Positions 46,338 through 55,658 of a stretch of 64,000 nt of DNA are shown here, piece by piece. A model generated the notes under the pieces. The model was not told where the DNA came from and did no database searches. It saw nothing but the letters and a program-made list of their open reading frames with translations. Position numbers and translations under genes: made by a program. Where the stretch lies: NCBI RefSeq assembly GCF_017377715.1, contig NZ_JAFVMF010000003.1:124001-188000 (forward strand), written 5' to 3'. The DNA comes from Acetobacter sacchari (GTDB taxonomy: Bacteria; Pseudomonadota; Alphaproteobacteria; Acetobacterales; Acetobacteraceae). Within the stretch, counting starts at the first letter, position 1, and every line of letters starts with the position of its first letter.

Positions 46338-47110
46338 TGGTGAAACCCGTTCCCGGTCTGGAGGTTTGCGTAGACTCCATCGGCGGTCTGCGCGCCGTAT
46401 GGGAGGGGGAGGCGGATCGGATCGAATTATGCGCTGCCCTGTCGTTAGGCGGCCTGACGCCGTCTCCCGGTTTGCTGGCCATGGCGGCGCAGGGCGTGAC
46501 GCCGGTCTATGTCATGATCAGGCCGCGCGGCGGAGATTTCGTCTTTTCTGCTGACGAGGAAGCGACGATGCGCGGTGATATCGACGCGGTCGCCGCCGCC
46601 TTCGCACAGAAGGCCGAGACCGTCGGCGTCGTGCTGGGCGCGTCGTTCGCTGACGGGCGGCTCGACGTCTCGTGTCTGGAGCGCCTGCTGCAACATGCTC
46701 GTTCCGTCGGGCTGTCGCGCGCCACGCTTCACCGCGCTTTTGATCTCACGCCAGATCCTGCCGAAGCGTTGGAACAGGCGCTCGGACTCGGGTTTGAGCG
46801 TGTGCTCACGTCCGGTTGCGCGAAGACCGCGCGCGACGGCGCTGAAATGTTGCTGATGCTGCGTGAACAGGCTGGCGACCGCATTTCGATCATGGCGGGC
46901 GGGGGCCTGACGCCCGAAAACGTCGCGCAGGTGATCACCGTTACGGGTGTCACAGAGGTTCATGCCTCCTGCCGCGGGCCTGCCCCGCAGGAGCAGGGAG
47001 ACGGACGCGGCCTGGCGTTCGGCTTCGGAGCGCGTCCGGGAGAGACGGACGCCGGACGTGTGCGCGCCATGCGCTCCATCGTTATGTCTACGGCAAGAAA
47101 CGGAGAATAA
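46337..47110 (+). CDS. cutC: CutC-family TIM-barrel protein
   Basis: About 257 residues of the CutC family, a TIM barrel once linked to copper homeostasis, though its role is disputed. Motifs are LEVCVDSIGGLRAVWEGEADRIELCAALSLGGLTPSPG at the N terminus, PVYVMIRPRGGDFVFS and TLHRAFDLTPDP, then LTSGCAKTARDG and IMAGGGLTPENV. The ATG overlaps the nagB stop (ATGA); a GTG lies one codon earlier. Its placement within the nag operon suggests that it may serve amino-sugar metabolism rather than copper. Confidence 0.9.
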   Translation: MVKPVPGLEVCVDSIGGLRAVWEGEADRIELCAALSLGGLTPSPGLLAMAAQGVTPVYVMIRPRGGDFVFSADEEATMRGDIDAVAAAFAQKAETVGVVLGASFADGRLDVSCLERLLQHARSVGLSRATLHRAFDLTPDPAEALEQALGLGFERVLTSGCAKTARDGAEMLLMLREQAGDRISIMAGGGLTPENVAQVITVTGVTEVHASCRGPAPQEQGDGRGLAFGFGARPGETDAGRVRAMRSIVMSTARNGE

Positions 47111-49290
47111 TGCGTATGAAAAGAGGTTTCTCGACCGGATTCCGGGCTGGTCTGATGGCTGCGGCGGCACTGCTGGCGTTCGACATGGTAGGCGCCCCTG
47201 CGGTCGCCGCAACGTCGGGAGCATCCGTCGCTACGCAAGCCGTGGCGCTTCCCCCGCTGATGCCCGCTCCGTCGTCGGCGCAGTTCCCGGCTGGCGCCCT
47301 GCCTGCGTCGGGCGGTTTTTCCGTGACCTGGGACAGTGCGCCCACGCCGATGCTAGACCGTGCTGCCGCGCGGTTTGACGCAAGGACGGCAATTCTGGCT
47401 GGCGGCGCACGCGCTGGCGCGAGCGGTGCGGCCATTCCGGTGCGCGTGCATGTCGGCGACGATCCGAACGTGCTGACCGTTCAGGCGAAAGAGGGCTACA
47501 CGCTCTCCGTCGGCGCAAATGGCGTTGTGTTGAATGCCGACGGCCCCACGGGCGTTCTGCGTGGTTTTGCAACGCTTGCGCAGTTGATCCGTGCTGGCGC
47601 GAGTGGCCCGGAACTGGCGTTCGCGACCATCTCCGACGCGCCCCGCTTTCCGTGGCGCGGGATGATGATCGACACGTCGCGGCATTTCATGAGCGTAGAG
47701 ACGGTGAAACGCCAGATCGACGCGATGGAGCTGGTGAAGCTCAATGTGCTGCATTTCCATCTCAGCGATGGGACCGGATTCCGCGTCGAGAGCAGGGTGT
47801 TGCCTTCTCTGACGTCGAAAGGCTCGCACGACGAATACTACACGCAGGCGCAACTGCGTGATCTGGTCGCCTACGCCGCCGATCGCGGCGTGCGCGTCGT
47901 CCCGGAATTTGACGTGCCGGGCCATGCTTTGGCCATTCTGCTCGCACGTCCTGATCTCGCCGCACAGCATCCGGTCGATCCGAATCCGAAGAACAAAAAC
48001 AATGCCGCGCTCGATCCGACAGTTCCCGGAACGCTGGAGCTGATCAAAAAGCTTTACGCAGAAATGGGCGCCATTTTCCCGGATCAGTATTTCCATGCAG
48101 GCGGCGACGAGGTCAGTCCGAAGCAGTGGACCACTAATCCGAAGATCGTCGCCTACATGCATGAGCACGGCTTCGCCACGCCGCAGGCGCTGCAGGCGGC
48201 CTTCACCGCCGACGTCGAAAAGATACTGGCGTCGCAGGGCAAGATCATGGTCGGCTGGGACGAGGTCAGCGAGGCGCCGATCCCGAAGAACGTAGTCGTC
48301 GAGGCTTGGCGCAGCTCCAAGTTCATCTCTTCCGCTACAGCGGAAGGGCATCCGGTCATCGTCGCCGTCGGATATTATCTCGATCTGCTGCAATCGGCGG
48401 GCCAGCATTATCTGGTCGATCCGTATGATCCGTCCTCGGTCGGCGTGACGCGTGAACAGGCGAACAAGATGCTCGCCAAGGGCGGCGACCCTGTCCTGAT
48501 CAACGCGTTCCTGAACGATCCGCCGCCGCCGCCGCTAAATGACGCGCAAAAGAAGCTTGTGCTGGGCGGCGAGACGCCGCTCTGGGCTGAACTGGTGACC
48601 GACGAGACTCTGGACGCCCGGTTCTGGCCGCGCAGTGCTGCGATCGCCGAGCGTTTCTGGTCGCCGGCCGCCGTGCGCGACGTCGACGACATGTACCGGC
48701 GCCTTGCGACGGTCGACACTGAACTGACCGCCCTGGGCCTGCAGTCTGAAGTCAACACGCGCCGCATGATGGCGCGTCTTGCGCCGGAAGACCCAGATGC
48801 AGTGCAGACGCTGGTCAGCGCTATCGTCCCGATCCGCAATTATCGGCTGAACCGTTATTCGGGCGCGCATGGCGATCATCTGGACGAAATCGCCGAGATC
48901 GCCTCGCCAGATCCGATGGCGTCGATCCGCTTCAACGCGCTGGCGGCTCGCTATGCTGCGGGCGACCATTCGGTCGCGCCGGAACTGCGTGCGCAGTTGC
49001 AGGCGTGGAAAGACAATGACGCCGCCTACACTAAGGTCGCGACCAGTCGCGGGCTTGTTGAGGCCGTCCCGGTGTCGCACGATGTGGCGACCCTCGCGAC
49101 GCTTGGCCTGAACGCTCTCGACGGAAATGCAGGCGCTTCTGACGCAGGGGCTCGCGCTGTTCTCGACAGCAACCTCGCGCAGTTGGCGCTCTCGACCGAC
49201 ATCACCGCAGCGTTTGGCGCAGCCAACACGCCGGTTGCGGGGGTAATGATCGCGTTCGCTCCGGGCGTGAAAACGTTGCTCGGCAAGTAA
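47110..49290 (+). CDS. Beta-N-acetylhexosaminidase, GH20
   Basis: A 726-residue exported glycoside hydrolase of family 20 that removes terminal GlcNAc (or GalNAc) from chitooligosaccharides. The signal peptide spans the first 38 residues or so. The N-terminal accessory domain runs to about residue 175, then the TIM barrel shows FHLSDGTGFRVES and the catalytic Asp-Glu pair in YFHAGGDEVSPKQW near residue 335, with VGWDEVSEAP following. The ATG shares its A with the cutC stop TAATG. It likely works in the periplasm on oligomers admitted by the TonB receptor. The C-terminal 150 residues are helical. Confidence 0.92.
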   Translation: MRMKRGFSTGFRAGLMAAAALLAFDMVGAPAVAATSGASVATQAVALPPLMPAPSSAQFPAGALPASGGFSVTWDSAPTPMLDRAAARFDARTAILAGGARAGASGAAIPVRVHVGDDPNVLTVQAKEGYTLSVGANGVVLNADGPTGVLRGFATLAQLIRAGASGPELAFATISDAPRFPWRGMMIDTSRHFMSVETVKRQIDAMELVKLNVLHFHLSDGTGFRVESRVLPSLTSKGSHDEYYTQAQLRDLVAYAADRGVRVVPEFDVPGHALAILLARPDLAAQHPVDPNPKNKNNAALDPTVPGTLELIKKLYAEMGAIFPDQYFHAGGDEVSPKQWTTNPKIVAYMHEHGFATPQALQAAFTADVEKILASQGKIMVGWDEVSEAPIPKNVVVEAWRSSKFISSATAEGHPVIVAVGYYLDLLQSAGQHYLVDPYDPSSVGVTREQANKMLAKGGDPVLINAFLNDPPPPPLNDAQKKLVLGGETPLWAELVTDETLDARFWPRSAAIAERFWSPAAVRDVDDMYRRLATVDTELTALGLQSEVNTRRMMARLAPEDPDAVQTLVSAIVPIRNYRLNRYSGAHGDHLDEIAEIASPDPMASIRFNALAARYAAGDHSVAPELRAQLQAWKDNDAAYTKVATSRGLVEAVPVSHDVATLATLGLNALDGNAGASDAGARAVLDSNLAQLALSTDITAAFGAANTPVAGVMIAFAPGVKTLLGK

Positions 49291-49804
49291 CAGGCTGTCG
49301 CTTTGGCGACACGAAAGCCAGCCGGGTTCTGGAACTCGGCTGATGGCGGATCGGGGTTGCGAGGCCTCGATCTGTTCGACGATATGTTGCGTCGGGAATG
49401 ACGTAACTTCGTGCGACGCTTCCGCCGTGCGCGCGGCTCGCGCGGTATCCGGAGCCGTAAATATGGCGGCTTCGGATAAAACTGTCCGACGTTAATGAAC
49501 GTCACTACAGAGAAACAGCCGTTTCAGTAATCTGCCGCTCCTGATCTGGGCGCCGCGCTATTTCCGGAAAATCACAGTTCGTGCGAAGGGCGAAAGCGTC
49601 GGTTGGATGGCTCATGTGAAGACATGCGGCGAGAGGTTCGGCGTGGCGGCGGCTCGCGGTTTCTTGTCGTTTAACAAGCGTGAACATCAGTAGAGTGGAA
49701 AGGCCCCAAATCGCCGATGTTTGGCCCAATTCCATGCGCACGATTGACCGGACGCCCATGAAGGACGACGCTGGAGCGAACGATACCAGTTGGAAACGGA
49801 GACT
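49291..49804. other. Intergenic region with two hairpins after the nag operon
   Basis: The first 55 bp contain hairpins TGTCGC-TTTG-GCGACA (49296-49311) and a 10-bp stem CAGCCGGGTT-CTGG-AACTCGGCTG (49319-49342, one G-T pair). Neither is followed by a T run, but together they may end the operon. The rest of the 514 bp holds no gene I can support and includes the promoter of the next gene. Confidence 0.45.
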
Positions 49805-51148
49805 ATGACGAGCCGCAAGCTATCGGGTTATCTGGCCGGAGGGGCGGTTGTCGCCCTTGCCGTCATCGGATTTGGCGGGTGGTCCGTCATCGCGCGTCCG
49901 GAGCAAGCGAGGCTCAGCGTCGCCGCCGGGCAGGGCGCCGATCCAGCGTTGCCCGCGCCGAACAAAACGCTGTTCCCGACCATCAACGTGGCGACACCGA
50001 TCGGGTGGCATGCGGGGGAAACGCCGACGCCCGCGCCGGGGCTCGCAGTGAAGGCGTTCGCCGCAGGTCTGGAGCACCCGCGTTGGCTCTACGCCCTGCC
50101 GAACGGCGACGTACTGGTTGCAGAAAGCGACTCTCCCGGCACCGACATACAAACGCTGAAGAACCGCATCGCGGGTTTTATCATGCGCAAGGTCGGCGCA
50201 GGTACGAAGAGTCCGAACAAGATCATGATCCTGCAGGACAAGGATGGAGACGGCGTGGCGGAAAGCCGCAGCGTCTTTATCGACAATCTGTATTCCCCGT
50301 TTGGCATGGCTTTGATCGGGGACGCGCTTTACGTCGCCAATGCGAACGCGGTCCTGCGTTTCCCGTATCACGAGGGCGAGACGCACATCGCCGAACCGGG
50401 CACGAAAGTCGTCGATCTGCCATCAGGATATAATCATCACTGGACCAAGAACCTGATCGCAAGCCCTGACGGGTCGAGTCTGTTCGTCACGATCGGTTCG
50501 AACAGCAACGTCGGCGACAACGGCATGGAGGTTGAGGATGGACGAGCGAGGATCGATCGTCTGGACCTTGCGACCGGTAAGCTGACGCCATACGCGACTG
50601 GCCTGCGCAACCCGAACGGCATGGCGTGGGAGCCGCAGACCGGGAAACTTTGGGTCACTGTCAACGAACGCGACGAAATCGGCAGCGATCTTGTGCCCGA
50701 TTACATTACGTCCGTCACGGAGGGCGCTTTCTACGGCTGGCCCTACAGCTATTACGGACAGCACGTCGACACGCGCATACAGCCGCAACGCCCGGACCTA
50801 GTCGCCAAGGCCATCGCGCCGGACTACGCGGTTGGACCGCATACGGCGTCTCTGGGGCTCACCTTTTCCTTTGCCGCCGCGTTCCTGCCTGCGGAATGGC
50901 GTGGCGGCGCAATTGTGGGGCAGCACGGGTCATGGAACCGTCGACCCAAGAGCGGCTATCGCGTGATCTATGTGCCTTTCACCGATGGCAAACCATCCGG
51001 TCCGCCGCGTGACGTGCTGACCGGGTTCCTGAGCAACGATCAGGGCGAAACCCGTGGGCGTCCGGTCGGGGTGACGCTGAGCCATGATGGCGCGTTGCTG
51101 GTGGCGGATGACGTCGGGGGCACGGTGTGGCGTGTGACGGGGAAATAG
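49805..51148 (+). CDS. Membrane-anchored sugar (sorbosone/glucose) dehydrogenase-like protein
   Basis: About 447 residues with an N-terminal signal anchor ([21 protein letters not shown]) and a six-bladed propeller like soluble glucose dehydrogenase and L-sorbosone dehydrogenase, which use PQQ. Motifs are [34 protein letters not shown], the central [12 protein letters not shown] and [22 protein letters not shown]. The ATG at 49805 follows CGGAGA. It is probably periplasmic and feeds electrons to the respiratory chain. It follows the nag operon but has its own upstream region; a link to GlcNAc is not shown. Confidence 0.85.
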   Translation: MTSRKLSGYLAGGAVVALAVIGFGGWSVIARPEQARLSVAAGQGADPALPAPNKTLFPTINVATPIGWHAGETPTPAPGLAVKAFAAGLEHPRWLYALPNGDVLVAESDSPGTDIQTLKNRIAGFIMRKVGAGTKSPNKIMILQDKDGDGVAESRSVFIDNLYSPFGMALIGDALYVANANAVLRFPYHEGETHIAEPGTKVVDLPSGYNHHWTKNLIASPDGSSLFVTIGSNSNVGDNGMEVEDGRARIDRLDLATGKLTPYATGLRNPNGMAWEPQTGKLWVTVNERDEIGSDLVPDYITSVTEGAFYGWPYSYYGQHVDTRIQPQRPDLVAKAIAPDYAVGPHTASLGLTFSFAAAFLPAEWRGGAIVGQHGSWNRRPKSGYRVIYVPFTDGKPSGPPRDVLTGFLSNDQGETRGRPVGVTLSHDGALLVADDVGGTVWRVTGK

Positions 51149-51340
51149 ATCGGGGCACGGTGGACGTTAATATGCCGGTGGAAAGCGTTTCTCGGTTTTC
51201 TCGAAAGCGCTTTTCGTTTGAACGGAGATGAGGCGCCGCGAAGCGCTCTTGCCGGGCGCTGGACGGCCTTCCGGTTCTCGAACGGGCAGCCTGATCTTAT
51301 CGCGTCGCCTGGGCGTATCGGGTCTGGAAGTGTGTGTTTG

Positions 51341-51787
51341 TCAGGAAAAATTCAGACTTTTTCGCATATTGTGAAAAATATTTACTAGGGCAGGAAAATC
51401 TTCCCGACCAGCGCCGGCGGTGGTGACCAACGCGCGGCTATTGTTCAGAGCAGAAAGTGTTATCCACTGGGTGATGGCGAAGCCTTCTACTTCGCAGTGA
51501 AAAGTGATTTCCCACAGGCCCGTTTTTCCAGACTGCGCCATGTCGGCCGTCAGTTCAAAACCTGCGTAGCCGCGCTTGAGGCGTTCTGCGTAACGGTTGG
51601 CGAACGTGGTCATATTCTCGCTGGTGGCCCCCTGCAGATCGCTCGACAAGTCCTCGCACGTCGCCAGAAAAGAAGGCGTGACGCCGGTTCGCGCGCTGGG
51701 AAAAGGCGCAGTGATCAGGACGGAGGTCTCATTGATCCATTCTCGCGGCGCTGCGATGGACGCCGCATACTCGACTGGCCCACTCAT
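51341..51787 (-). CDS. DcrB/DUF1795-like protein of the effector module
   Basis: About 148 residues with a DcrB/DUF1795-like pattern: early VLITAPFPS, a helical middle, GLWEITFHCEVEGFAITQWITLSALNNSRALVTT strands, and a helix FPALVNIFHNMRKSLNFS. This fold serves as Eag chaperones for type VI effectors. The ATG at 51787 overlaps the stop of the ankyrin gene as ATGA; a start at 51811 would overlap further. It ends the four-gene operon and is likely a second chaperone or part of the immunity. No signal peptide is evident. Confidence 0.6.
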   Translation of the reverse strand: MSGPVEYAASIAAPREWINETSVLITAPFPSARTGVTPSFLATCEDLSSDLQGATSENMTTFANRYAERLKRGYAGFELTADMAQSGKTGLWEITFHCEVEGFAITQWITLSALNNSRALVTTAGAGREDFPALVNIFHNMRKSLNFS

Positions 51788-52278
51788 TTGCGTGCGCTCG
51801 ACGGTGGCCATTTTCCCTCTTTTTCCAGTTGCAGCACCGTATCGCTGTCAGGAGGCGGAAATGGGTATCCCTGCGCCTTCATTTTCTCAATGACACGTAG
51901 TCGCGCTTGATCTTCTGGCGTTCCCGGTAAAATGCGACTTCTCACGGCCATGCGTGCCGCTGTGATCCCGAATACGTCGTGCGCCCATATGTCGGCGCCA
52001 TGATCCATCAGGATTTCGACAGAAGGCCATTGATCCGTTGATGCGGCCACGATGAGAGGCGTCGTCTCTTCGTCCGAATAAACTTCGTTTATTCCTATAT
52101 TTTTTTCTGCAAGGATGCGAACGTCCTCAGCTGTCCCTTTCATGACGGCGCCCATCATCGTTTGATAAGTCGTTCCGCCGTTCGGTACCGTTCCTGCCGC
52201 CACTGCTATGCTCCCCTCGGCGGCGCATATCCCGGCGCTCGCCATTACCATTAACGCAGCGTACAATCCTACGCGCAT
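51784..52278 (-). CDS. Exported ankyrin-repeat protein, probable immunity protein
   Basis: A 164-residue protein with a clear signal peptide (MRVGLYAALMVMASAGICA) and two or three ankyrin-like repeats: TTPLIVAASTDQWPSVEILMDHGADIWAHDVFGITAARMAV. Exported ankyrin proteins often neutralise periplasm-acting type VI lipase effectors. Its start overlaps the effector gene stop by ten bases and its stop overlaps the next start. It is inferred to protect the producer and sister cells from the PAAR-lipase encoded just upstream. Confidence 0.72.
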   Translation of the reverse strand: MRVGLYAALMVMASAGICAAEGSIAVAAGTVPNGGTTYQTMMGAVMKGTAEDVRILAEKNIGINEVYSDEETTPLIVAASTDQWPSVEILMDHGADIWAHDVFGITAARMAVRSRILPGTPEDQARLRVIEKMKAQGYPFPPPDSDTVLQLEKEGKWPPSSARK

Positions 52279-53354
52279 CCGTTCCGTGCCTTTTCCGCCA
52301 GAATATCGGCAATTTTCTGATCGATGGCAGGCTGTACGTTACCCATCATGTGCAACAAACCTGCGCGCAGCAGTCCTCCGCTTAATGTCGTAACCTTCAA
52401 AAGTCCCGAACCTTTTCTCCATGGCATGATGCTGACGGGATCGAGAGGCCAATGCCGATCTCCGGCCGCAACCGGTATTTTTGGCACGACTGCCTGAGAG
52501 GCATGCAGAATTTCTCCCCGAACATAAACGTCGTCTATGTTATCGCCTTGGGGGTGGGGCACTGTTCTTGCATGCAACCCTGCGGCATTATACGTGACCG
52601 CCGGGCGCCCTGTCGCCCTCGCGGCGGCGGCGGCCATGCCTCCGCCGAGGGAGTGGCCAGTGAACGTAACGTTTTGGCCAGCTGTGGTGTCTGCCGCGTT
52701 CATTCCGATACGTTGAGCCTGACGATAGTAAAACGTATCTCGCCCAAGCGCCTGTTTGCCATCGACGCCCCAATCCTCGCGGCTGGTGAACGTCGTGCCT
52801 TTGTAAGCGATGAGGGGATCTCCAGTTTTTTCGTTGATAAAGACCGCGGCGCGAAAATTCGTCTTCTTGTGCGTGTCCGGATCGACTGGATTTTCAAGCA
52901 TACTTGACTTGAGGTGCAGTTTCGCCAGATCCGCATCGCTGGCGTTTCTATATCCTTCCGGCGGTGTCCTGCTTTCCGGCGGGTCGTAAGCCGCCGCCGC
53001 CGCCTGCGCCTGGATACGAAATTTTTCAAACTGAGCCAGTTCTGAAGCGAGCGATGCGCATACTGCGGACAGGCAGGGTCCGCCAATCAACACGGTTGGA
53101 CAACCTGCGCTGATGAGCCCGCCGTGTCCGGTCGCATCCCCCATACGAACGGCGGGTCTACCGTTGATGAGGACTGTCGCCGCGCCTATGGCGGCGGGGT
53201 CGGACGGCGTGATGCATTGCGCCATATCACCCATTCGCGCAGCTGGCAGCCCGCCAATGAGAACGTTTGGCGACCCTTGCAGGATGGGTCCGCCCACATG
53301 GATTGGGCATACGTGCATGTCCGTGAGGCGAGCGGCAGGGCGGGCGTCAGGCAT
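52269..53354 (-). CDS. PAAR-domain class 3 lipase, probable type VI secretion effector
   Basis: About 361 residues. The N-terminal 100 residues form a PAAR domain (PAARLTDMHVCPIHVGGPIL, then two PxARxGD-type repeats and GGLISAGCPTVLIGG with the zinc Cys), which caps the type VI spike. The C-terminal part is a class 3 lipase with the nucleophile elbow FTGHSLGGGMAAAAA, preceded by IAYKGTTFTSREDW. Ser, Asp and His would form the triad. The ATG at 53354 overlaps the upstream chaperone stop by eight bases (ATGCCTGA). No type VI core genes lie in the window. Confidence 0.85.
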   Translation of the reverse strand: MPDARPAARLTDMHVCPIHVGGPILQGSPNVLIGGLPAARMGDMAQCITPSDPAAIGAATVLINGRPAVRMGDATGHGGLISAGCPTVLIGGPCLSAVCASLASELAQFEKFRIQAQAAAAAYDPPESRTPPEGYRNASDADLAKLHLKSSMLENPVDPDTHKKTNFRAAVFINEKTGDPLIAYKGTTFTSREDWGVDGKQALGRDTFYYRQAQRIGMNAADTTAGQNVTFTGHSLGGGMAAAAARATGRPAVTYNAAGLHARTVPHPQGDNIDDVYVRGEILHASQAVVPKIPVAAGDRHWPLDPVSIMPWRKGSGLLKVTTLSGGLLRAGLLHMMGNVQPAIDQKIADILAEKARNGCA

Positions 53355-53793
53355 ATTGGCCGTCCTTCGCCGCAGATGCGGTGAAGCGGAGGCTCGATGC
53401 GACGGCGTTGAGGACGGCCAGTTGTTCGGAGGTGAAGTCACCCTGCACGCTGACTGTCATTTTTAAGAGACTGTCATCGTTTTTGATATAGACAAGTCTT
53501 TGTGCAATCGGGCTATCGCTCATGTCGTAGCGTATTGCCACGATGCATGCGTCCCGCCCGTCGAGCTGGTGGTCGCGGCTCCAGATTTTCTCAAATCCCT
53601 CAGATCGTTGCGCAATCTGGTTCAGTTCATTCTGAGCCAGGTCACCCAGCGAACGATCGGGGAGCACAGGTTGCCTGTGAATCGTCAGGCTCAATGGCGT
53701 GGCTCCGCTTACAGGAATCGTCAAAACCTGAACGCTATCGTCCCTGACGTCCGCAGGAAGGACAAGGCTCGCTTCATGAAACGTATAACGCAT
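53347..53793 (-). CDS. Eag/DcrB-like (DUF1795) chaperone of the PAAR-lipase
   Basis: About 148 residues matching the DcrB/DUF1795 family: FHEASLVLPADVRDDSVQVLTIPVSGATPLSLTIHRQ, then NQIAQRSEGFEKIWSRDHQLDG and LKMTVSVQGDFTSEQLAVLNAVASSLRF. Eag chaperones with this fold load membrane or lipase effectors onto VgrG; the gene directly precedes and overlaps the PAAR-lipase gene as expected. The ATG at 53793 is preferred over a GTG one codon earlier. It is the first gene of the four-gene unit. Confidence 0.75.
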   Translation of the reverse strand: MRYTFHEASLVLPADVRDDSVQVLTIPVSGATPLSLTIHRQPVLPDRSLGDLAQNELNQIAQRSEGFEKIWSRDHQLDGRDACIVAIRYDMSDSPIAQRLVYIKNDDSLLKMTVSVQGDFTSEQLAVLNAVASSLRFTASAAKDGQYA

Positions 53794-53898
53794 CACGAAA
53801 GTTTAGCGTCGGATTCTCCGGGGCGCCATTACAGGGCGGTTACAAAAAACGTCTGTCGTATCGGAGACGACGCCAAACCGTTGTTGGCGTTGCGTCCT

Positions 53899-54939
53899 TT
53901 ACCCCAGCCGTCGCCGCAAGTCCTCTGCAACACGCACCGATCCGACCGAAATCCCGTTCCAGTTCCGCAATTCCTGCTCGGTCCATCCTGCAAGCACCGG
54001 GCTATCGGAAACGCCCTCTCCGCCGAAACGCGCCAGCACAGCAGCCATTGCGGCTTCTGCGCCGCGCAATCCGCCGTCGCGACATTTGATCGCGACGCCC
54101 AGGCCGGTCTGCGGCAAGCTCGCCACCAGCACGCCTTCTGCGCCGATCTTGGTGAAGGCGCGTTCGCCCAGCGCTTCCATGACCACGGTGTCGAAGCCGC
54201 CCGTTCCGCTGACCATGAACGGGGCGCTGGCGACGGCGCGGCGCAGCCGCTCGGCGGCGCGGGCGCGGTCAGGGCTGAAGCCCTGCCCTGTCGCGAAACG
54301 GGAATAGGCGAGCGCGAGGGCGCGCATCGGGATCGCGTAAGTCGGAATGGAGCAGCCGTCGACGCCGCGATTGGAGGCGTCGTGCGCGGCGCCGGTCACT
54401 TCGGTCATGGTCTGGGCCACGCGCTGCATGACCGGATGATCCGGGCGGATGTAGCCCTCGACGTCGATACCCTCGGCACAGGCGACGCAGATGAAACCGG
54501 AATGCTTGCCGGAGCAGTTGTTATGCAGCGCGCAGGGCTCTTCTCCTGCCGCGGCCAGACCGCGTGCCGCCGCCGCGTTGGTCGGCCAGTGCGCGCCGCA
54601 TTCGAGCGAGGCCTGGTCCCGGCCCAATCGCCCGAGAATGCGTGAGGCGACGGCGGCGTGGGCGGGTTCGCCTCCGTGTGAAGCGCAGGCGAGCGCGAGG
54701 TCTTCCGGGATCAGGCCAAAGCGGTCCGCAGCCCCGCTTTCGATCAGCGGCAACGCCTGCAACGCCTTGACCGTGGAGCGAGGGAATACTGGCGCGTCGA
54801 TATCGCCCTGCGAGAACGCTATGGCTCCGTTGGGGTCGGAAACCACGATGACGCCCGCGTGCAGGGATTCGACGCGCCCGCCGCGCAGCACTTCGGCCAG
54901 TGGCGCGTCGGTCTGGTGTGAGGCGTATTCAGTCGTCAT
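53899..54939 (-). CDS. L-asparaginase, class 3 (Rhizobium ReAV type)
   Basis: A 346-residue enzyme of the inducible, beta-lactamase-like fold asparaginases, hydrolysing asparagine to aspartate and ammonia. Key residues are visible: Ser55 and Lys58 in PRSTVKAL (SxxK), Cys and Lys in NNCSGKHSGF, and Asp-Gly-Cys in GVDGCSIP, which match the zinc-binding and catalytic set of ReAV. There is no signal peptide, so it is cytoplasmic. Its start overlaps the upstream unknown gene by eleven bases, so the two are co-translated. Confidence 0.9.
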   Translation of the reverse strand: MTTEYASHQTDAPLAEVLRGGRVESLHAGVIVVSDPNGAIAFSQGDIDAPVFPRSTVKALQALPLIESGAADRFGLIPEDLALACASHGGEPAHAAVASRILGRLGRDQASLECGAHWPTNAAAARGLAAAGEEPCALHNNCSGKHSGFICVACAEGIDVEGYIRPDHPVMQRVAQTMTEVTGAAHDASNRGVDGCSIPTYAIPMRALALAYSRFATGQGFSPDRARAAERLRRAVASAPFMVSGTGGFDTVVMEALGERAFTKIGAEGVLVASLPQTGLGVAIKCRDGGLRGAEAAMAAVLARFGGEGVSDSPVLAGWTEQELRNWNGISVGSVRVAEDLRRRLG

Positions 54940-55591
54940 CCCTGTCTCCCGTCAGCAACCAGACGCGCAGGCCTTCGGTCCGCGATCCGTCCGGGTCAAT
55001 CTCGATGGCGCGCTCCATCACCGCGCGCCGCAGACGCAACAGCGCGGGAGCATCCATGGCGCCTGTTTCCGCGTTCTCCTGCCGCTCCGCAAGCCATGCC
55101 AAAGCGGCGCCCGCTTCCCGCAGCGCGGGTGGCGCGTCGCGATCGGGGGATAGTCCGTCTTCGACCAGAGCGCGCGCCTCAGTTTCATCGTCGCAGCAGA
55201 CGTACAGCCAGACGTCGGCGGCGTCGGGTTGGGCGGAGGCGGCGAACTGCCTCAAAGAGACAGGCGCGGGCAGGAAGCGGACCGATTCGCGGTTCCGAGA
55301 TTGTGAGAGTGAGGGCGGCAGAGGCGCCGGGCCGCTCGGCTGAGCTATGGGGGGCGCTTTTGTGGTTGTATTTTCGGTGTCCGGCGTGCTTGTGGCCTCC
55401 GCGGCTACGTTAGCCGACACGTCAGACGCCGCCGCTGCGGGAAAGAGATCGAATTGCGCGTCTTGCGTTCCGTGGCGCGTGCGATCCCTGCGGATGATCC
55501 CGCGCGGTTTGGCGGGTATAGCGACCGCGTCATCCGAAATCATTCCATCGAGCGCAGGCTGTTGCGTTTTCCGGGCCGGTGATCTCGTCAT
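54929..55591 (-). CDS. Hypothetical protein coupled to asparaginase
   Basis: A 220-residue protein that I do not recognise. The first 90 residues are low complexity and probably disordered (Ala, Thr, Pro). The second half is alpha-beta: VRFLPAPVSLRQFAASAQPDAADVWLYVCCDDETEARALVEDG, then helices AGAALAWLAERQE and LLRLRRAVMERAIEIDP. A chaperone-like or accessory role for the asparaginase whose start it overlaps is possible but not shown. The reading frame and codon use look genuine. Confidence 0.6.
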   Translation of the reverse strand: MTRSPARKTQQPALDGMISDDAVAIPAKPRGIIRRDRTRHGTQDAQFDLFPAAAASDVSANVAAEATSTPDTENTTTKAPPIAQPSGPAPLPPSLSQSRNRESVRFLPAPVSLRQFAASAQPDAADVWLYVCCDDETEARALVEDGLSPDRDAPPALREAGAALAWLAERQENAETGAMDAPALLRLRRAVMERAIEIDPDGSRTEGLRVWLLTGDRDDD

Positions 55592-55658
55592 CGCGCAGCC
55601 ATCGCTGTGTGGCGGTCAGGGAAACGTCGCCGCGACGACGGGTTCGTCCCGCGCCGCG

